Source of the DNA: Filobacillus milosensis
GTDB taxonomy: Bacteria; Bacillota; Bacilli; Bacillales; Alkalibacillaceae
Reading direction: 5' to 3'
Assembly (NCBI RefSeq): GCF_004402015.1
Contig: NZ_SOPW01000007.1
Location: 62,001 to 126,000, forward strand
DNA: 64,000 bases
Below are positions 17,713 through 26,692 of this stretch, piece after piece (positions within the stretch are counted from its first letter, which is position 1; every line of letters starts with the position of its first letter). A program made the translations under genes and the position numbers. The notes under the pieces are model-generated. The model had not been told where the DNA came from and made no database searches. It worked only from the letters and a program-made list of their open reading frames with translations.

Positions 17713-18759
17713 ATGAGTTCCTCTATCTTTTTTCAAAATCATTTAGAGAGTAGAATCAATATGGACATGATCAACAACAAACTTAATAAATTTATATTGA
17801 TGCTAACACTGTTTGTAGCTGCATTTATAATTGCTTTAGTGTTTGGGGCAGCAAAGATCTCAATATCAAACATATGGTTAGCTCTATTTTCTCAGGAATC
17901 AAATACACAAATTAATATTATTCGAGAACTACGACTTCCTCGAGAAGTTGCAGCCATATTGGTTGGAGCAGCTCTCGCTGTGTCCGGTGCTATTATGCAA
18001 GCTTTAACTCGAAATCCTCTTGCAGACCCTGGATTATTCGGTTTAACTGCAGGTGCAAATGCGGCCTTAGCAATTACAATTGCACTTATCCCTAGCATTG
18101 GTTATTTAGGCATTACGATTGCTTGTTTTATCGGTGCAGCAATTGGGGCTATATTAGTCTTTGGTATTGCATCGACAAAAAAAGGCGGTTTTTCTCCACT
18201 AAGAATTGTCCTTGCCGGTGCAACCGTTTCTACCTTTTTATACGCAATTGCTGAAGGGATTGGAATTTTATTTAAAATTTCTAAAGATGTATCAATGTGG
18301 ACAGCCGGCGGTATGATTGGAGCAAACTGGCTGCAAATACAAATAATTCTTCCATTAATAATAGTGGGATTAGTGGTTTCAGTTATTTTCTCTCGACAGT
18401 TAACCATCCTTAGTCTTAACGAAGAAATGTCAGTGGGTTTAGGGCAAAATGTAACTCTCATTAAAGGTGCATTATTTATAGTAATCATTATACTGACCGG
18501 GGCTGCCGTTGCTTTAGTGGGCAATCTGGTTTTCTTTGGTTTAATGATTCCACACATCACAAGAGGAATAATCGGTACAGATTACCGTTTCATCATACCC
18601 ATGTCCATAATTATTGGATCAGCATTTATGTTGTTAGCAGATACAGTAAGCAGAACTATCAACGCACCCTACGAAACACCTATTGCGGCTATCGTTTCAA
18701 TTATCGGCCTCCCCTTTTTCTTTTATATTGTTAAAAAGGGAGGCAAGACGTTCGCATGA
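17713..18759 (+). CDS. Iron-siderophore ABC permease (FecCD family), subunit 1
   Basis: The 348-aa permease has about nine to ten spans. It carries family motifs LRLPREVAAILVGAALAVSGAIMQ, LTRNPLADPGLFGL and the cytoplasmic coupling GNLVFFGLMIPHITR. It pairs with the next gene. Start at 17713 after AGAGAGGAATTCTT. The N-terminal 30 residues before the first span are longer than usual, so an internal ATG at 17761 or 17767 is possible. Confidence 0.92.
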   Translation: MSSSIFFQNHLESRINMDMINNKLNKFILMLTLFVAAFIIALVFGAAKISISNIWLALFSQESNTQINIIRELRLPREVAAILVGAALAVSGAIMQALTRNPLADPGLFGLTAGANAALAITIALIPSIGYLGITIACFIGAAIGAILVFGIASTKKGGFSPLRIVLAGATVSTFLYAIAEGIGILFKISKDVSMWTAGGMIGANWLQIQIILPLIIVGLVVSVIFSRQLTILSLNEEMSVGLGQNVTLIKGALFIVIIILTGAAVALVGNLVFFGLMIPHITRGIIGTDYRFIIPMSIIIGSAFMLLADTVSRTINAPYETPIAAIVSIIGLPFFFYIVKKGGKTFA

Positions 18760-19766
18760 TCCATCCAAGTTTAGTAAAAAAGCATTTATTTATATTGATT
18801 ACATTATTGCTGTTAATTTTTATTACCTTCCTTTTAGGTACAAGGATAGGCTACGCTTCTTTACCATTTGATCGGATAATCTCAACGATTCTAGGAAACG
18901 GAACATTTAAAGAAGAATTTATCTTGTTTTCTATTCGAATGCCTAGAATGCTCATTACTTTATTAGCAGGGATGGGCTTGGCGCTATCAGGAGCTATTCT
19001 TCAATCACTAACTAGAAATGATTTGGCTGACCCAGGGATCATAGGAATTAATTCTGGAGCAGGAGTTGCTATAACGGTATTTTTCTTATTTACACCATCT
19101 GCACTTGGTAATTTTTCTTATGCATTACCCATCATTGCTTTTATAGGAGCGCTTCTGACTGCGATTGCTATCTATGTTCTTGCCTACAAACGTGGTGAGG
19201 GCCTGCACCCTATTCGATTAATTCTCATAGGAATCGGATTTTCGATGGCCTTCTCTGGTTTGATGGTTGTTTTAATTTCTTCTGCAGAAAATGATCAGGT
19301 TGATTTCATTGCAAAATGGATTGCGGGTAATATCTGGGGAGATGATTGGCCCTTTATTTTAACTTTATTGCCTTGGCTCATCATTCTAATCCCTTACACC
19401 ATATATAAATCGAATATATTAAATTTATTAGCCTTAAATGAACAAGTTTCGATTGGAGCTGGAGTTAACCTTAATCGTGAACGAATGAAATTACTCTTAG
19501 CTGCAGTTGCATTAGCTGCTTCTGCAGTGTCTGTTACAGGAGGTATCGCATTTGTTGGACTCATGGCGCCTCACATTGCCAAGTCAATGATCGGTAAGAG
19601 ACACCAACTTTTCTTGCCAATTTCTATATTAATGGGAGGATGGCTTCTCATGTGTGCGGATATCATAGGGAGAAATATTATTGAAACAGGTAACCTGCCT
19701 GCTGGAACAGTTGTAGCTTTAATCGGGGCACCTTATTTTCTACTATTACTCTATCGAAATTCTTGA
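18756..19766 (+). CDS. Iron-siderophore ABC permease (FecCD family), subunit 2
   Basis: The 336-aa second permease subunit starts in a 4-bp ATGA overlap with the first, a sign of coupled translation. Motifs: RMPRMLITLLAGMGLALSGAILQ, LTRNDLADPGIIGI and GGIAFVGLMAPHIAK. Together with the ATPase and binding protein it completes a FecBCDE-type importer. Terminator at 19790. Confidence 0.92.
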   Translation: MIHPSLVKKHLFILITLLLLIFITFLLGTRIGYASLPFDRIISTILGNGTFKEEFILFSIRMPRMLITLLAGMGLALSGAILQSLTRNDLADPGIIGINSGAGVAITVFFLFTPSALGNFSYALPIIAFIGALLTAIAIYVLAYKRGEGLHPIRLILIGIGFSMAFSGLMVVLISSAENDQVDFIAKWIAGNIWGDDWPFILTLLPWLIILIPYTIYKSNILNLLALNEQVSIGAGVNLNRERMKLLLAAVALAASAVSVTGGIAFVGLMAPHIAKSMIGKRHQLFLPISILMGGWLLMCADIIGRNIIETGNLPAGTVVALIGAPYFLLLLYRNS

Positions 19767-19789
19767 TAGGATATTTTACTAAAATAAAG

Positions 19790-19815
19790 CTGGCACTCAA
19801 CACATTGAGCGCCAG
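19790..19815. terminator. Bidirectional terminator between converging genes
   Basis: CTGGCACTCAA pairs with TTGAGCGCCAG (one mismatch, 4-nt loop) between the permease end and the facing YqaE-like gene. T-rich on the minus side (CTTTATTTT). Confidence 0.75.
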
Positions 19816-19825
19816 ATTTATCATT

Positions 19826-19993
19826 TTATACTGCTGCTTCTTTATGATCTTTTACCACTAATGCTGCGTGGACAGCACCTGGAACAAAGAATATTAATGT
19901 AAGAATTAAATTTAGAATTGCTTTTGTTGGTTTACCGACTAATAACACGGCAACAGGTGGTAGCAGGATTGCTAATAAATATAATAACATCAT
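19826..19993 (-). CDS. YqaE/Pmp3-family small membrane protein (55 aa)
   Basis: Two membrane spans joined by a short loop. The N-terminal LLAILLPPVAVLLVG and central KPTKAILNLILTLIFFVPG show the proteolipid YqaE/Pmp3 (UPF0057) pattern, including the double Pro in span 1. The start follows AGGAGAGATAA; a double ATG makes 19993 or 19990 equally possible. Family members respond to salt or membrane stress in plants, yeast and bacteria; the role here is inferred only. Confidence 0.85.
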   Translation of the reverse strand: MMLLYLLAILLPPVAVLLVGKPTKAILNLILTLIFFVPGAVHAALVVKDHKEAAV

Positions 19994-20119
19994 TTATCTC
20001 TCCTCTCTTACTCTATTAAATACCCGGTGAACCATAGATTAAACTTCAGCATGGTTGTTAAAAAAATTTACATTTAGGGTATTAACTATATAGAGTTAAA
20101 TAAGAAAGGTTGAGGGGAT

Positions 20120-20806
20120 TTGAATAAAGATCTAAAAAAATTTATATTCAAGAATTTAATTATAGTTTCGATTGTTGCAATACTCTTCATAATAAACAAA
20201 CTGTTCTTTAACATTAAAGCCTCAGATTTAGAAGACTGGGTAAATGGATTTGGGGTCTGGGCCCCCATAATAATACTCCTAGTCTTTTCCATTAGACCTT
20301 TTACTCTCGTACCATTGTCCATCATAGCCATAACAACTGGTTTGCTATTCGGTGCATACATGGGGACACTATACATTGTTATTGGTACAGTACTTGGAGC
20401 TAGCACTTCATTTATCGCCTTAAGGTATTTTAGAGAACAAGCTTCGATTGATGAAAACGAAAATAAGAACTTATATGAACTAAAAAACGATTTAGAAAAA
20501 AATGGGTTCAAATCTGTCCTAATGATCAGACTAATTCCTGCCATGAATTTCGATTTAATTACCTACTTATGTTCAAAAACGCACGTAAGTTTCTGGAAAT
20601 TCGTAGGTGCGACTTCAATAGGTACGATCCCTGGCTCATTTATGTTTGGTTTCTTTGGTTCAAGTCTATTAAAACTTAAACCCTTAAACATCGGGATTCT
20701 ACTTGGCATTATTATAGTTATTATAGTTCTAGGTTACGTATTAAAACGCCAATTAGATCAAAAATATGATATGGATGAATTAAAAGAAGAACTTAAAAGC
20801 CTATAG
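20120..20806 (+). CDS. TVP38/TMEM64 (DedA-superfamily) membrane protein
   Basis: The 228-aa polytopic protein has the SNARE-associated (VTT) domain: FSIRPFTLVPLSIIAITTGLLFG, then FIALRYFRE and RLIPAMNFDLITYLCS..GTIPGSFMFGFFG. Recent work links the superfamily to lipid scrambling or undecaprenyl-phosphate recycling. TTG start following AAAGGTTGAGGGG. Single gene with a bidirectional terminator behind it. Confidence 0.85.
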   Translation: MNKDLKKFIFKNLIIVSIVAILFIINKLFFNIKASDLEDWVNGFGVWAPIIILLVFSIRPFTLVPLSIIAITTGLLFGAYMGTLYIVIGTVLGASTSFIALRYFREQASIDENENKNLYELKNDLEKNGFKSVLMIRLIPAMNFDLITYLCSKTHVSFWKFVGATSIGTIPGSFMFGFFGSSLLKLKPLNIGILLGIIIVIIVLGYVLKRQLDQKYDMDELKEELKSL

Positions 20807-20809
20807 TAA

Positions 20810-20840
20810 AAAGGATGAGCGAATATTGCTCATCCTTTTG
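20810..20840. terminator. Bidirectional terminator
   Basis: AAAGGATGAGC pairs perfectly with GCTCATCCTTT around a 7-nt loop, with A- and T-rich flanks, between two converging genes. Confidence 0.88.
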
Positions 20841-20844
20841 CTAT

Positions 20845-22425
20845 TTAATTGACTGTTGCCTTTTCACGCTGTCTTAATTCAACGCGACGAATCTTGCCTG
20901 AAGTCGTTTTAGGCAACTCACTTAAGAATTCAATTTTTCGTGGATACTTATATGGGGCAGTTAATTGTTTAACATGTTCTTGAAGATCCTTTTTAAACCC
21001 TTCACGATCTGGGTCTACTCCTTCCTTAAGAACAATGAATGCTTTAACAACCGCACCTCTTACTTCATCAGGACTCGCCACTACCGCACACTCTTGAACA
21101 TCCGGATGCTTAACTAAAGCATCCTCCACTTCAAATGGCCCAATAGTGTAGCCAGAACTGATAATAATATCGTCACTTCGTCCTTCAAACCAAAAGTAAC
21201 CTTCTTCATCCTTCGTTGCCTGGTCACCAGTAAGGTAATAATCTCCTCGATAGGCAGCCTGTGTACGCTCAGGATCTTTGTAATATTCTTTAAACAAGGC
21301 TGGAGTAGAGCGATGAACCGCAATATCACCTACTTCTCCAACTTCAACAGGAACTCCATTTTCATTAATAATATCAACGGAATTGCCAGGTGTTGGTTTA
21401 CCCATCGAACCTGGGCGAACCTCCATGTCTTTTGTAATTCCGACTAACAATGTATTCTCTGTTTGACCATAACCATCTCTAACTGTAACGTTGAAATATT
21501 TATTGAACGTATCGATTACTTCTCGGTTCAACGGTTCCCCTGCCGAAACCGCACTGTTTAAATGTGATAAATCATAGTCTTCAAGATTATCAACTTTTGC
21601 CATCAAACGATATTCAGTCGGCGTACAGCATAGAGCATTGACTTTGTAATCTTGTAATAGTTGCAAGTACTTATTCGGATCAAATTTCCCTTGATAGACT
21701 AATCCAGTTGCACCCGAACCTAAAATGGATAAAAATGGACTCCACAACCACTTTGCCCAACCAGGTCCTGCAGTTGCCCATGCTACATCACCTTCATTTA
21801 CACCTAACCAGTTTGATGCAGATGTTTTAAGGTGGGCATAACCCCAACCATGTGTATGCACAACACCTTTAGGGTTACCTGTAGTTCCTGACGTATATGA
21901 TAGAAAAGCCATATCTTCACGTTTGGTATCAGCAAGCTCAAAATTATCAGAGGCCTGTTCCATTAATGTGTCTAAGTGTACCCAATCGTCATGCTTTGCT
22001 CCGATTACGAACTTCTTCAAGTCAGACACTCGGTTAACTTTTTCAAACTCACCGACATAAGGATAATAACTGACAACCGCTTTAGCCTCTCCATGTGACA
22101 AACGGTAATCAATGTCTTTTGAACGTAGCATTTCTGATCCCGGAATAACCACTAACCCAGCTTTTAGAGCTGCAATATAAACTTGGTAAGCCTCAATTAA
22201 CCTTGGAATAATAATTAAAACTTTATCGCCTTTTTGTAAACCTTGTTCTAAAAAAACATTTGCAATTTTATTTGCATTTTTCATCAAATCAACATAACTA
22301 ATGTCTTCTGTGTTTCCATGCTCATCTTCCCAGAGAACTGCTTTACGACTATGGTCAGTCGCATACTTTTCGAACTCTGATACGACATTGTAGGTATTTG
22401 GTGCAATTAAATCTTCTCTTTTCAT
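20845..22425 (-). CDS. Acyl-CoA synthetase, AMP-forming (MbcS/AcsA-like)
   Basis: Activates a short or medium carboxylate to its CoA thioester via an acyl-adenylate. The 526-aa protein has the P-loop LSYTSGTTGNPKGVVHTHGW, A5-type DGYGQTENTLL, the hinge TGDQATKDEEGYFWFEGRSDD and the C-terminal acceptor Lys in PKTTSGKIRR (target of acetylation control in this family). It resembles the MbcS branch more than true acetyl-CoA synthetase in being shorter than 570 aa. Substrate not assigned. Confidence 0.9.
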   Translation of the reverse strand: MKREDLIAPNTYNVVSEFEKYATDHSRKAVLWEDEHGNTEDISYVDLMKNANKIANVFLEQGLQKGDKVLIIIPRLIEAYQVYIAALKAGLVVIPGSEMLRSKDIDYRLSHGEAKAVVSYYPYVGEFEKVNRVSDLKKFVIGAKHDDWVHLDTLMEQASDNFELADTKREDMAFLSYTSGTTGNPKGVVHTHGWGYAHLKTSASNWLGVNEGDVAWATAGPGWAKWLWSPFLSILGSGATGLVYQGKFDPNKYLQLLQDYKVNALCCTPTEYRLMAKVDNLEDYDLSHLNSAVSAGEPLNREVIDTFNKYFNVTVRDGYGQTENTLLVGITKDMEVRPGSMGKPTPGNSVDIINENGVPVEVGEVGDIAVHRSTPALFKEYYKDPERTQAAYRGDYYLTGDQATKDEEGYFWFEGRSDDIIISSGYTIGPFEVEDALVKHPDVQECAVVASPDEVRGAVVKAFIVLKEGVDPDREGFKKDLQEHVKQLTAPYKYPRKIEFLSELPKTTSGKIRRVELRQREKATVN

Positions 22426-22684
22426 GATGAATCCCCTCCGGTTTACAAATTATTGATTGAGCAGGTGCTCACTTCTTATCCTGAGTAAAATTACTTTAAA
22501 TAGCGAAAGCCTAAATTTTCACAAGCCACAACTTCTCAATAAAGTTGAAGTCCCCTAAATTATAACAAAAATTCTGAATAATATAAATTGTGCTTTAGAA
22601 AAACAGGACAAATGGAGTATCTTATTCCAAGACAATAAACTGAATATGATAAACTAGAAGTTAGTGAGAAAGGAGAATTCTATT

Positions 22685-23065
22685 ATGAAAAAAGTTTATT
22701 CAACCAAAAATGCTCCAACGGCGATTGGACCATATTCTCAAGCTGTTGAAGCAGGTAATATGGTATTTATTTCTGGACAAATCCCATTATTCCCTTCAAC
22801 GATGGAAATGGTCAGTGATGATGTGGCTTTGCAAACAGAGCAAGTTATGAAAAACTTGGGTGCCATCTTAGAAGAAGCTGGGTTAAATTATAAAGACCTC
22901 GTTAAAACAACCATTTTATTAGCTTCGATGGATGATTTTACAACAGTAAATGAAGTTTATGCCAGTTTCTTAGAAGAACCTTATCCAGCACGTGCTGCCT
23001 TTGAAGTCAGTGAACTTCCAAAAGGTGCTAAAGTAGAGATTGAAGCCGTTGCAACTAAAGCGTAG
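22685..23065 (+). CDS. ridA: RidA/YjgF family enamine/imine deaminase
   Basis: Hydrolyses reactive enamine/imine intermediates released by PLP enzymes such as threonine dehydratase; one such enzyme is encoded at 61860. The 126-aa protein has APTAIGPYSQAVEAGNMVFISGQIP at its N terminus and YPARAAFEVSELPKGAKVEIEAVA at its C terminus, including the substrate-carboxylate Arg. ATG 22685 is used because AAAGGAG lies eight bases upstream; the in-frame GTG 21 bases earlier precedes the ribosome site. The 259 bp upstream hold nothing I recognise beyond A/T-rich promoter DNA. Confidence 0.92.
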   Translation: MKKVYSTKNAPTAIGPYSQAVEAGNMVFISGQIPLFPSTMEMVSDDVALQTEQVMKNLGAILEEAGLNYKDLVKTTILLASMDDFTTVNEVYASFLEEPYPARAAFEVSELPKGAKVEIEAVATKA

Positions 23066-23087
23066 AGCCTAACTCTACGCTTTTTTT
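23060..23087 (+). terminator. Terminator of ridA
   Basis: GCGTAGAG pairs with CTCTACGC around a 5-nt loop and is followed by seven T. The stem includes the stop codon. Confidence 0.9.
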
Positions 23088-23207
23088 CTCTCAATTATTC
23101 TTTATAAATACAGATAAATGAGAGTGTTTTAATAAAAAATCTATCTTCATAAATTTCTTAATCCTTCTTTCACCTGCCATTCTATAGTTTTCAGACTTCT
23201 CTACTAT

Positions 23208-23271
23208 TTATAATCATTTTAATTTACAACTTATTATTAATAGGTTAATATAATACATGTAATCATTTTAA
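23208..23271 (+). promoter_or_regulatory. Two PerR-like boxes before the catalase gene
   Basis: TTATAATCATTTTAA (23208-23222) matches the PerR consensus TTATAATnATTATAA with one mismatch. ATGTAATCATTTTAA (23257-23271) is a weaker second copy sharing the ATCATTTTAA half. Candidate promoter TTTACA, 17 bp, TAATAT lies between them, so PerR could bind on both sides. This suggests peroxide control of the catalase. Confidence 0.75.
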
Positions 23272-23289
23272 TTTTAGGAGGAATGATTC

Positions 23290-24759
23290 ATGGTAGATAA
23301 GAAAAACCGTTTAACTACATCTAGTGGTGCACCCGTTGGAGATAACCAGAATTCAATTACAGCTGGTCGTCGTGGCCCAACATTAATTCAAGATGTGCAT
23401 TTACTAGAAAAACTGGCACACTTTGATCGCGAACGTATTCCTGAGCGAGTTGTTCACGCAAAAGGTGCTGGTGCACATGGTTACTTTGAAGTAACAAACG
23501 ATGAAATCTCTAAGTATACTAAAGCTGATTTTCTAAGTGAAAAAGGTAAACGCACACCAATGTTCATCCGCTTTTCAACAGTTGCAGGTGAAGCTGGTTC
23601 AGCAGATACAGTACGTGACCCACGCGGGTTTGCAGTTAAATTTTATACAGAAGAAGGAAACTATGATTTAGTAGGGAATAACACACCTATCTTCTTCATT
23701 CGTGATGCGATTAAATTCCCTGACTTTATCCATACTCAAAAGCGTAATCCACAAACACACCTAAAAGATAAAAATATGGTATGGGATTTCTGGTCTCTTT
23801 CACCAGAATCACTACACCAAGTAACTTATCTACATGGGGATCGTGGTATTCCGGCCACTTACCGTCATATGAACGGTTATGGAAGCCATACTTATAAATG
23901 GGTAAACGAAGATGGTGAAAAGTTCTGGATTAAATATCACTTTGTAAGTGACCAAGGCGTAAAAGGTCTTGATGAGAAGGTAGCTGATGAGTTAGCAGGT
24001 ACAAACCCTGACTATCACACAGAAGACCTTTTCAATGCGATTGATAAAGGCGATTACCCATCATGGACACTATATGTTCAGGTTATGCCTTACGAAGATG
24101 CGAAAACATACAAATGGGATCCATTTGATGTAACAAAAACATGGTCTAAGAAGGACTATCCTCGTATCGAGGTAGGTAAGATGGTACTAAATCGCAACCC
24201 TGAAAACTACTTTGCAGAGGTAGAACAAGCAGCATTCTCACCTGCACACTTTGTACCAGGTGTTGAAGCTTCACCGGATAAGATGTTACAAGGACGTCTA
24301 TTCTCTTATTCTGACACGCACCGCTATCGTTTAGGTGTGAATCACGAACAGATCCCTGTTAACCGTCCAGTTAATGAGACAAACAACTATCAACGTGATG
24401 GTTACATGCGTGTTGACGGTAATGGTGGAAGCAAATATAACTATGAGCCGAATAGCTATGATCACCTTCCAAAAGAAGATGAATCAACTAAAATCGAGCC
24501 ATTTGAAATTGAAGGTGTAGCAGATAGCATGCCTTACAGCCACGCTGATCACTACACTCAAGCTGGTGACTTATACCGCTTAATGAGCGACGAAGGAAAA
24601 GAACGCTTAGTAAATGCTGTAGTTGGTCACTTAGGTCAGTGTACAATGGAAGAAGTTAAACTTCGTCAAATTGGACACTTCTACAAAGCTGACCCAGATT
24701 ACGGTGAGCGCGTCGCAAAAGGTCTTGGATTAGAAGTTCCAGCAGAAGTTAAAGCTTAA
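23290..24759 (+). CDS. katA: Monofunctional heme catalase (KatA)
   Basis: Converts hydrogen peroxide to water and oxygen. The 489-aa small-subunit clade protein has the active-site region [17 protein letters not shown] (distal His), then [30 protein letters not shown] (distal Asn side) and the heme-ligand Tyr in [17 protein letters not shown] start after TTTAGGAGGAATGATTC. Single gene with PerR-like boxes upstream and a strong terminator downstream. Confidence 0.97.
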   Translation: MVDKKNRLTTSSGAPVGDNQNSITAGRRGPTLIQDVHLLEKLAHFDRERIPERVVHAKGAGAHGYFEVTNDEISKYTKADFLSEKGKRTPMFIRFSTVAGEAGSADTVRDPRGFAVKFYTEEGNYDLVGNNTPIFFIRDAIKFPDFIHTQKRNPQTHLKDKNMVWDFWSLSPESLHQVTYLHGDRGIPATYRHMNGYGSHTYKWVNEDGEKFWIKYHFVSDQGVKGLDEKVADELAGTNPDYHTEDLFNAIDKGDYPSWTLYVQVMPYEDAKTYKWDPFDVTKTWSKKDYPRIEVGKMVLNRNPENYFAEVEQAAFSPAHFVPGVEASPDKMLQGRLFSYSDTHRYRLGVNHEQIPVNRPVNETNNYQRDGYMRVDGNGGSKYNYEPNSYDHLPKEDESTKIEPFEIEGVADSMPYSHADHYTQAGDLYRLMSDEGKERLVNAVVGHLGQCTMEEVKLRQIGHFYKADPDYGERVAKGLGLEVPAEVKA

Positions 24760-24769
24760 TAATTTTCTA

Positions 24770-24803
24770 AATCCAGTCGTGAATGTCACGGCTGGATTTT
24801 TTA
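24770..24803 (+). terminator. Terminator of katA
   Basis: AATCCAGTCGTGA pairs with TCACGGCTGGATT (one G-T pair, 3-nt loop), followed by TTTT. Confidence 0.88.
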
Positions 24804-24908
24804 TATAAGAATGTTGGGATTTTGATTGTAAACCTATATTGTATTGAAACTTTTAGATTTACTTATTCGTCTTTTTTAATAGGAACAAACAAAGGGGGAA
24901 ACGTGATT

Positions 24909-25850
24909 ATGTTTCAAGAATTAAATGAACAAATTGTTAGCGTTAAAGAAGAATTAAAACGTAAAAAGAAACTAACCATGCAGTTACAAGATTATCAATC
25001 AGAACTTTCAGGAGTAGAAAACAATATTAACCGATTAAGTAGTCAATTAACAGAAGAACAGTCAGATGTGGAAAAGTTAGAAGGCGTTAGTCTGACGAAC
25101 TTCTTTTCAACTTTAGCCGGTACAAAATATGAGAAACTAAAAAAAGAAAACAAAGAGGTTCTCGCCGTTGAATTACAATTGGAAGAGTCGGAAAATACAA
25201 GAGATGAAATTAAGTCTTCAATCTTAGATTTACAGGACAAATTAGGAAAACTAGACAGCAGCGAGAAAACCTATAATGACCTATTGGCTAAAAAAGAACA
25301 GTTAATTAAAGAAACAGATAACAGCTATGCCAATGAATTATACGATTTGAGTGAGAAAGAGGGAGATCTTCAAGCCGAGATCAAAGAAATAAATGAGGCA
25401 ATCAATGCTGGCAAAAGGGCTGAATCCGCTTTAAGGAATGCCGAAGAATCATTAAATTCTGCAGCAAATTGGGGAACACTCGATATGATGGGCGGCGGGA
25501 TGATTACAGGTGCCGTTAAACATAGTAAGATAGATAACGCCTCAAATGAGATACACTACGCACAATCCAGGATGCGTGAATTTCAAAAAGAATTATTGGA
25601 TATTAATGAAATGGTTCATGTTGACATGGATATATCAGGGTTATTAAAATTCGCAGACTTCTTCTTTGACGGACTAATTGTCGATTGGATGGTTCAGGGT
25701 AAGATTAATGACTCTCTCAATCAGGTTCAAGATAACCTATCAAAAGTTAGTAGTATTCTAAGGAAATTGGATGATGGACTATCCAATTCTGAAAGAAAAC
25801 TTTCAATTATAAAGCAGGAAAGAAAATCGCTAGTTGAGAGTTTTTCATAA
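24909..25850 (+). CDS. Coiled-coil protein of unknown function (313 aa)
   Basis: I do not recognise the family with confidence. Residues 1-175 are almost continuous heptad-type coiled coil (Glu/Lys/Leu-rich). A Gly-rich hydrophobic hinge follows (WGTLDMMGGGMITGAVKHSK, about residues 193-213), then a second helical region, a hydrophobic patch near GLLKFADFFFDGLIVDWMV, and a final coiled coil. No signal peptide. The start is ATG 24909 or GTG 24903; AAAGGGGG lies just before. An in-frame extension to 24783 would run back into the katA terminator and is rejected. Confidence 0.75.
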   Translation: MFQELNEQIVSVKEELKRKKKLTMQLQDYQSELSGVENNINRLSSQLTEEQSDVEKLEGVSLTNFFSTLAGTKYEKLKKENKEVLAVELQLEESENTRDEIKSSILDLQDKLGKLDSSEKTYNDLLAKKEQLIKETDNSYANELYDLSEKEGDLQAEIKEINEAINAGKRAESALRNAEESLNSAANWGTLDMMGGGMITGAVKHSKIDNASNEIHYAQSRMREFQKELLDINEMVHVDMDISGLLKFADFFFDGLIVDWMVQGKINDSLNQVQDNLSKVSSILRKLDDGLSNSERKLSIIKQERKSLVESFS

Positions 25851-25859
25851 TTATAAAAA

Positions 25860-25891
25860 AATGCCTATCACGCTGTTGATGGGCATTTTTT
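25860..25891 (+). terminator. Terminator of the coiled-coil gene
   Basis: ATGCCTATCA pairs with TGATGGGCAT (one G-T pair) and is followed by TTTTT. Confidence 0.85.
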
Positions 25892-25998
25892 ACCTAAGAA
25901 CTTTACAAGCTTTATTTTTTATCAAATAAAATTTTTTCTCACAAATTTTCCTCAAAACAACATATACATATAATGACAATGGTTTAGGAGGAGAAAAT

Positions 25999-26388
25999 TT
26001 GAGACCGAAATACGACTTAAATTCACCTAATATCCCTTACTATTACTATCCTTGGTACGATGTATACCATATGTACAATGCTGGAAATGTGCCGAGATAC
26101 CCTGACCTTGACCCTACTCAATTCACTCAATCAGCTGAGGCATTCAGAGATTTACTTAATGATGCGAGCGACATTCTAAGACAATTATCAAACTCTGAAA
26201 AATTTGCATATGAGGTCATGGATGCAGCCCAACACAGCGAAACTCAAAAGGTGAAACAATTACTTGAATCTACAGGGATTCATAACCAAGTTGAAGTGCA
26301 ATATAACCCAGACGGGATAAAAATGACGATGCGAACAAATACACAAGGAACGGATTGTTGTCATTTATCGATGAACTTAAGGTGGTAA
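25999..26388 (+). CDS. Conserved hypothetical, possibly YuzC-like spore protein
   Basis: The 129-aa soluble protein has a Tyr/Pro-rich N terminus (IPYYYYPWYDVYHMYN), a helical middle (SAEAFRDLLNDASDILRQL), and a C-terminal beta segment ending TDCCHLSMNLRW with a Cys-Cys pair. The pattern reminds me of the Bacillus YuzC-type inner spore coat proteins, but this is from memory and unproven. TTG start after TAGGAGGAGAAAAT. Monocistronic with its own terminator. Confidence 0.65.
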   Translation: MRPKYDLNSPNIPYYYYPWYDVYHMYNAGNVPRYPDLDPTQFTQSAEAFRDLLNDASDILRQLSNSEKFAYEVMDAAQHSETQKVKQLLESTGIHNQVEVQYNPDGIKMTMRTNTQGTDCCHLSMNLRW

Positions 26389-26390
26389 TA

Positions 26391-26425
26391 AAAAATTGGC
26401 TGTCTACTAACAGCCAATTTTTATT
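26391..26425 (+). terminator. Terminator of the YuzC-like gene
   Basis: AAAATTGGCTGT pairs with ACAGCCAATTTT around a 6-nt loop; T-run on + strand, A-run on the other side, so likely bidirectional. Confidence 0.9.
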
Positions 26426-26687
26426 TGACTCTTTCATATGAGTACAGGTTTAAATGATAAATAATGATTAATGGGTCATTGATTTTTTCTAACTCCTTAG
26501 AATCAAAATAGATTAGGGATTTTTCACCCGGTTCCGCCCCCGCTCCAAACCCCATAAGTTGCTTCTTACCTTCTTGAGTACGCATAGTCCAACCTTTTGA
26601 ACTCCTGAATCCATTAGGGACTAATTCAATATAAGTTTTATGTAAATATAATAATATAAAAAAGTGAGTGAATTTTACTTCACTCAC
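26421..26687 (-). pseudogene. Short orphan ORF, probably a gene remnant
   Basis: An 88-codon frame whose formal ATG lies inside the terminator of the upstream gene. A believable protein-like part begins later (TYIELVPNGF to the end, about 70 residues, with PGEKSLIYFDSKELEKINDPL) but has no good start or ribosome site. I read it as the 3' remnant of a lost gene, or as a small gene whose start I cannot place. Confidence 0.3.
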
Positions 26688-26690
26688 TTC
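26660..26690 (-). terminator. Terminator of the CNNM/CorC-like gene
   Basis: AAGTGAGTGAA pairs perfectly with TTCACTCACTT around a 6-nt loop; six T follow on the minus strand. Confidence 0.9.
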
Positions 26691-26692
26691 TC

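Noticed and set aside
24783-24908. N-terminal extension of the coiled-coil protein
   Set aside because: It begins within the katA terminator; a ribosome site lies just before 24903/24909.
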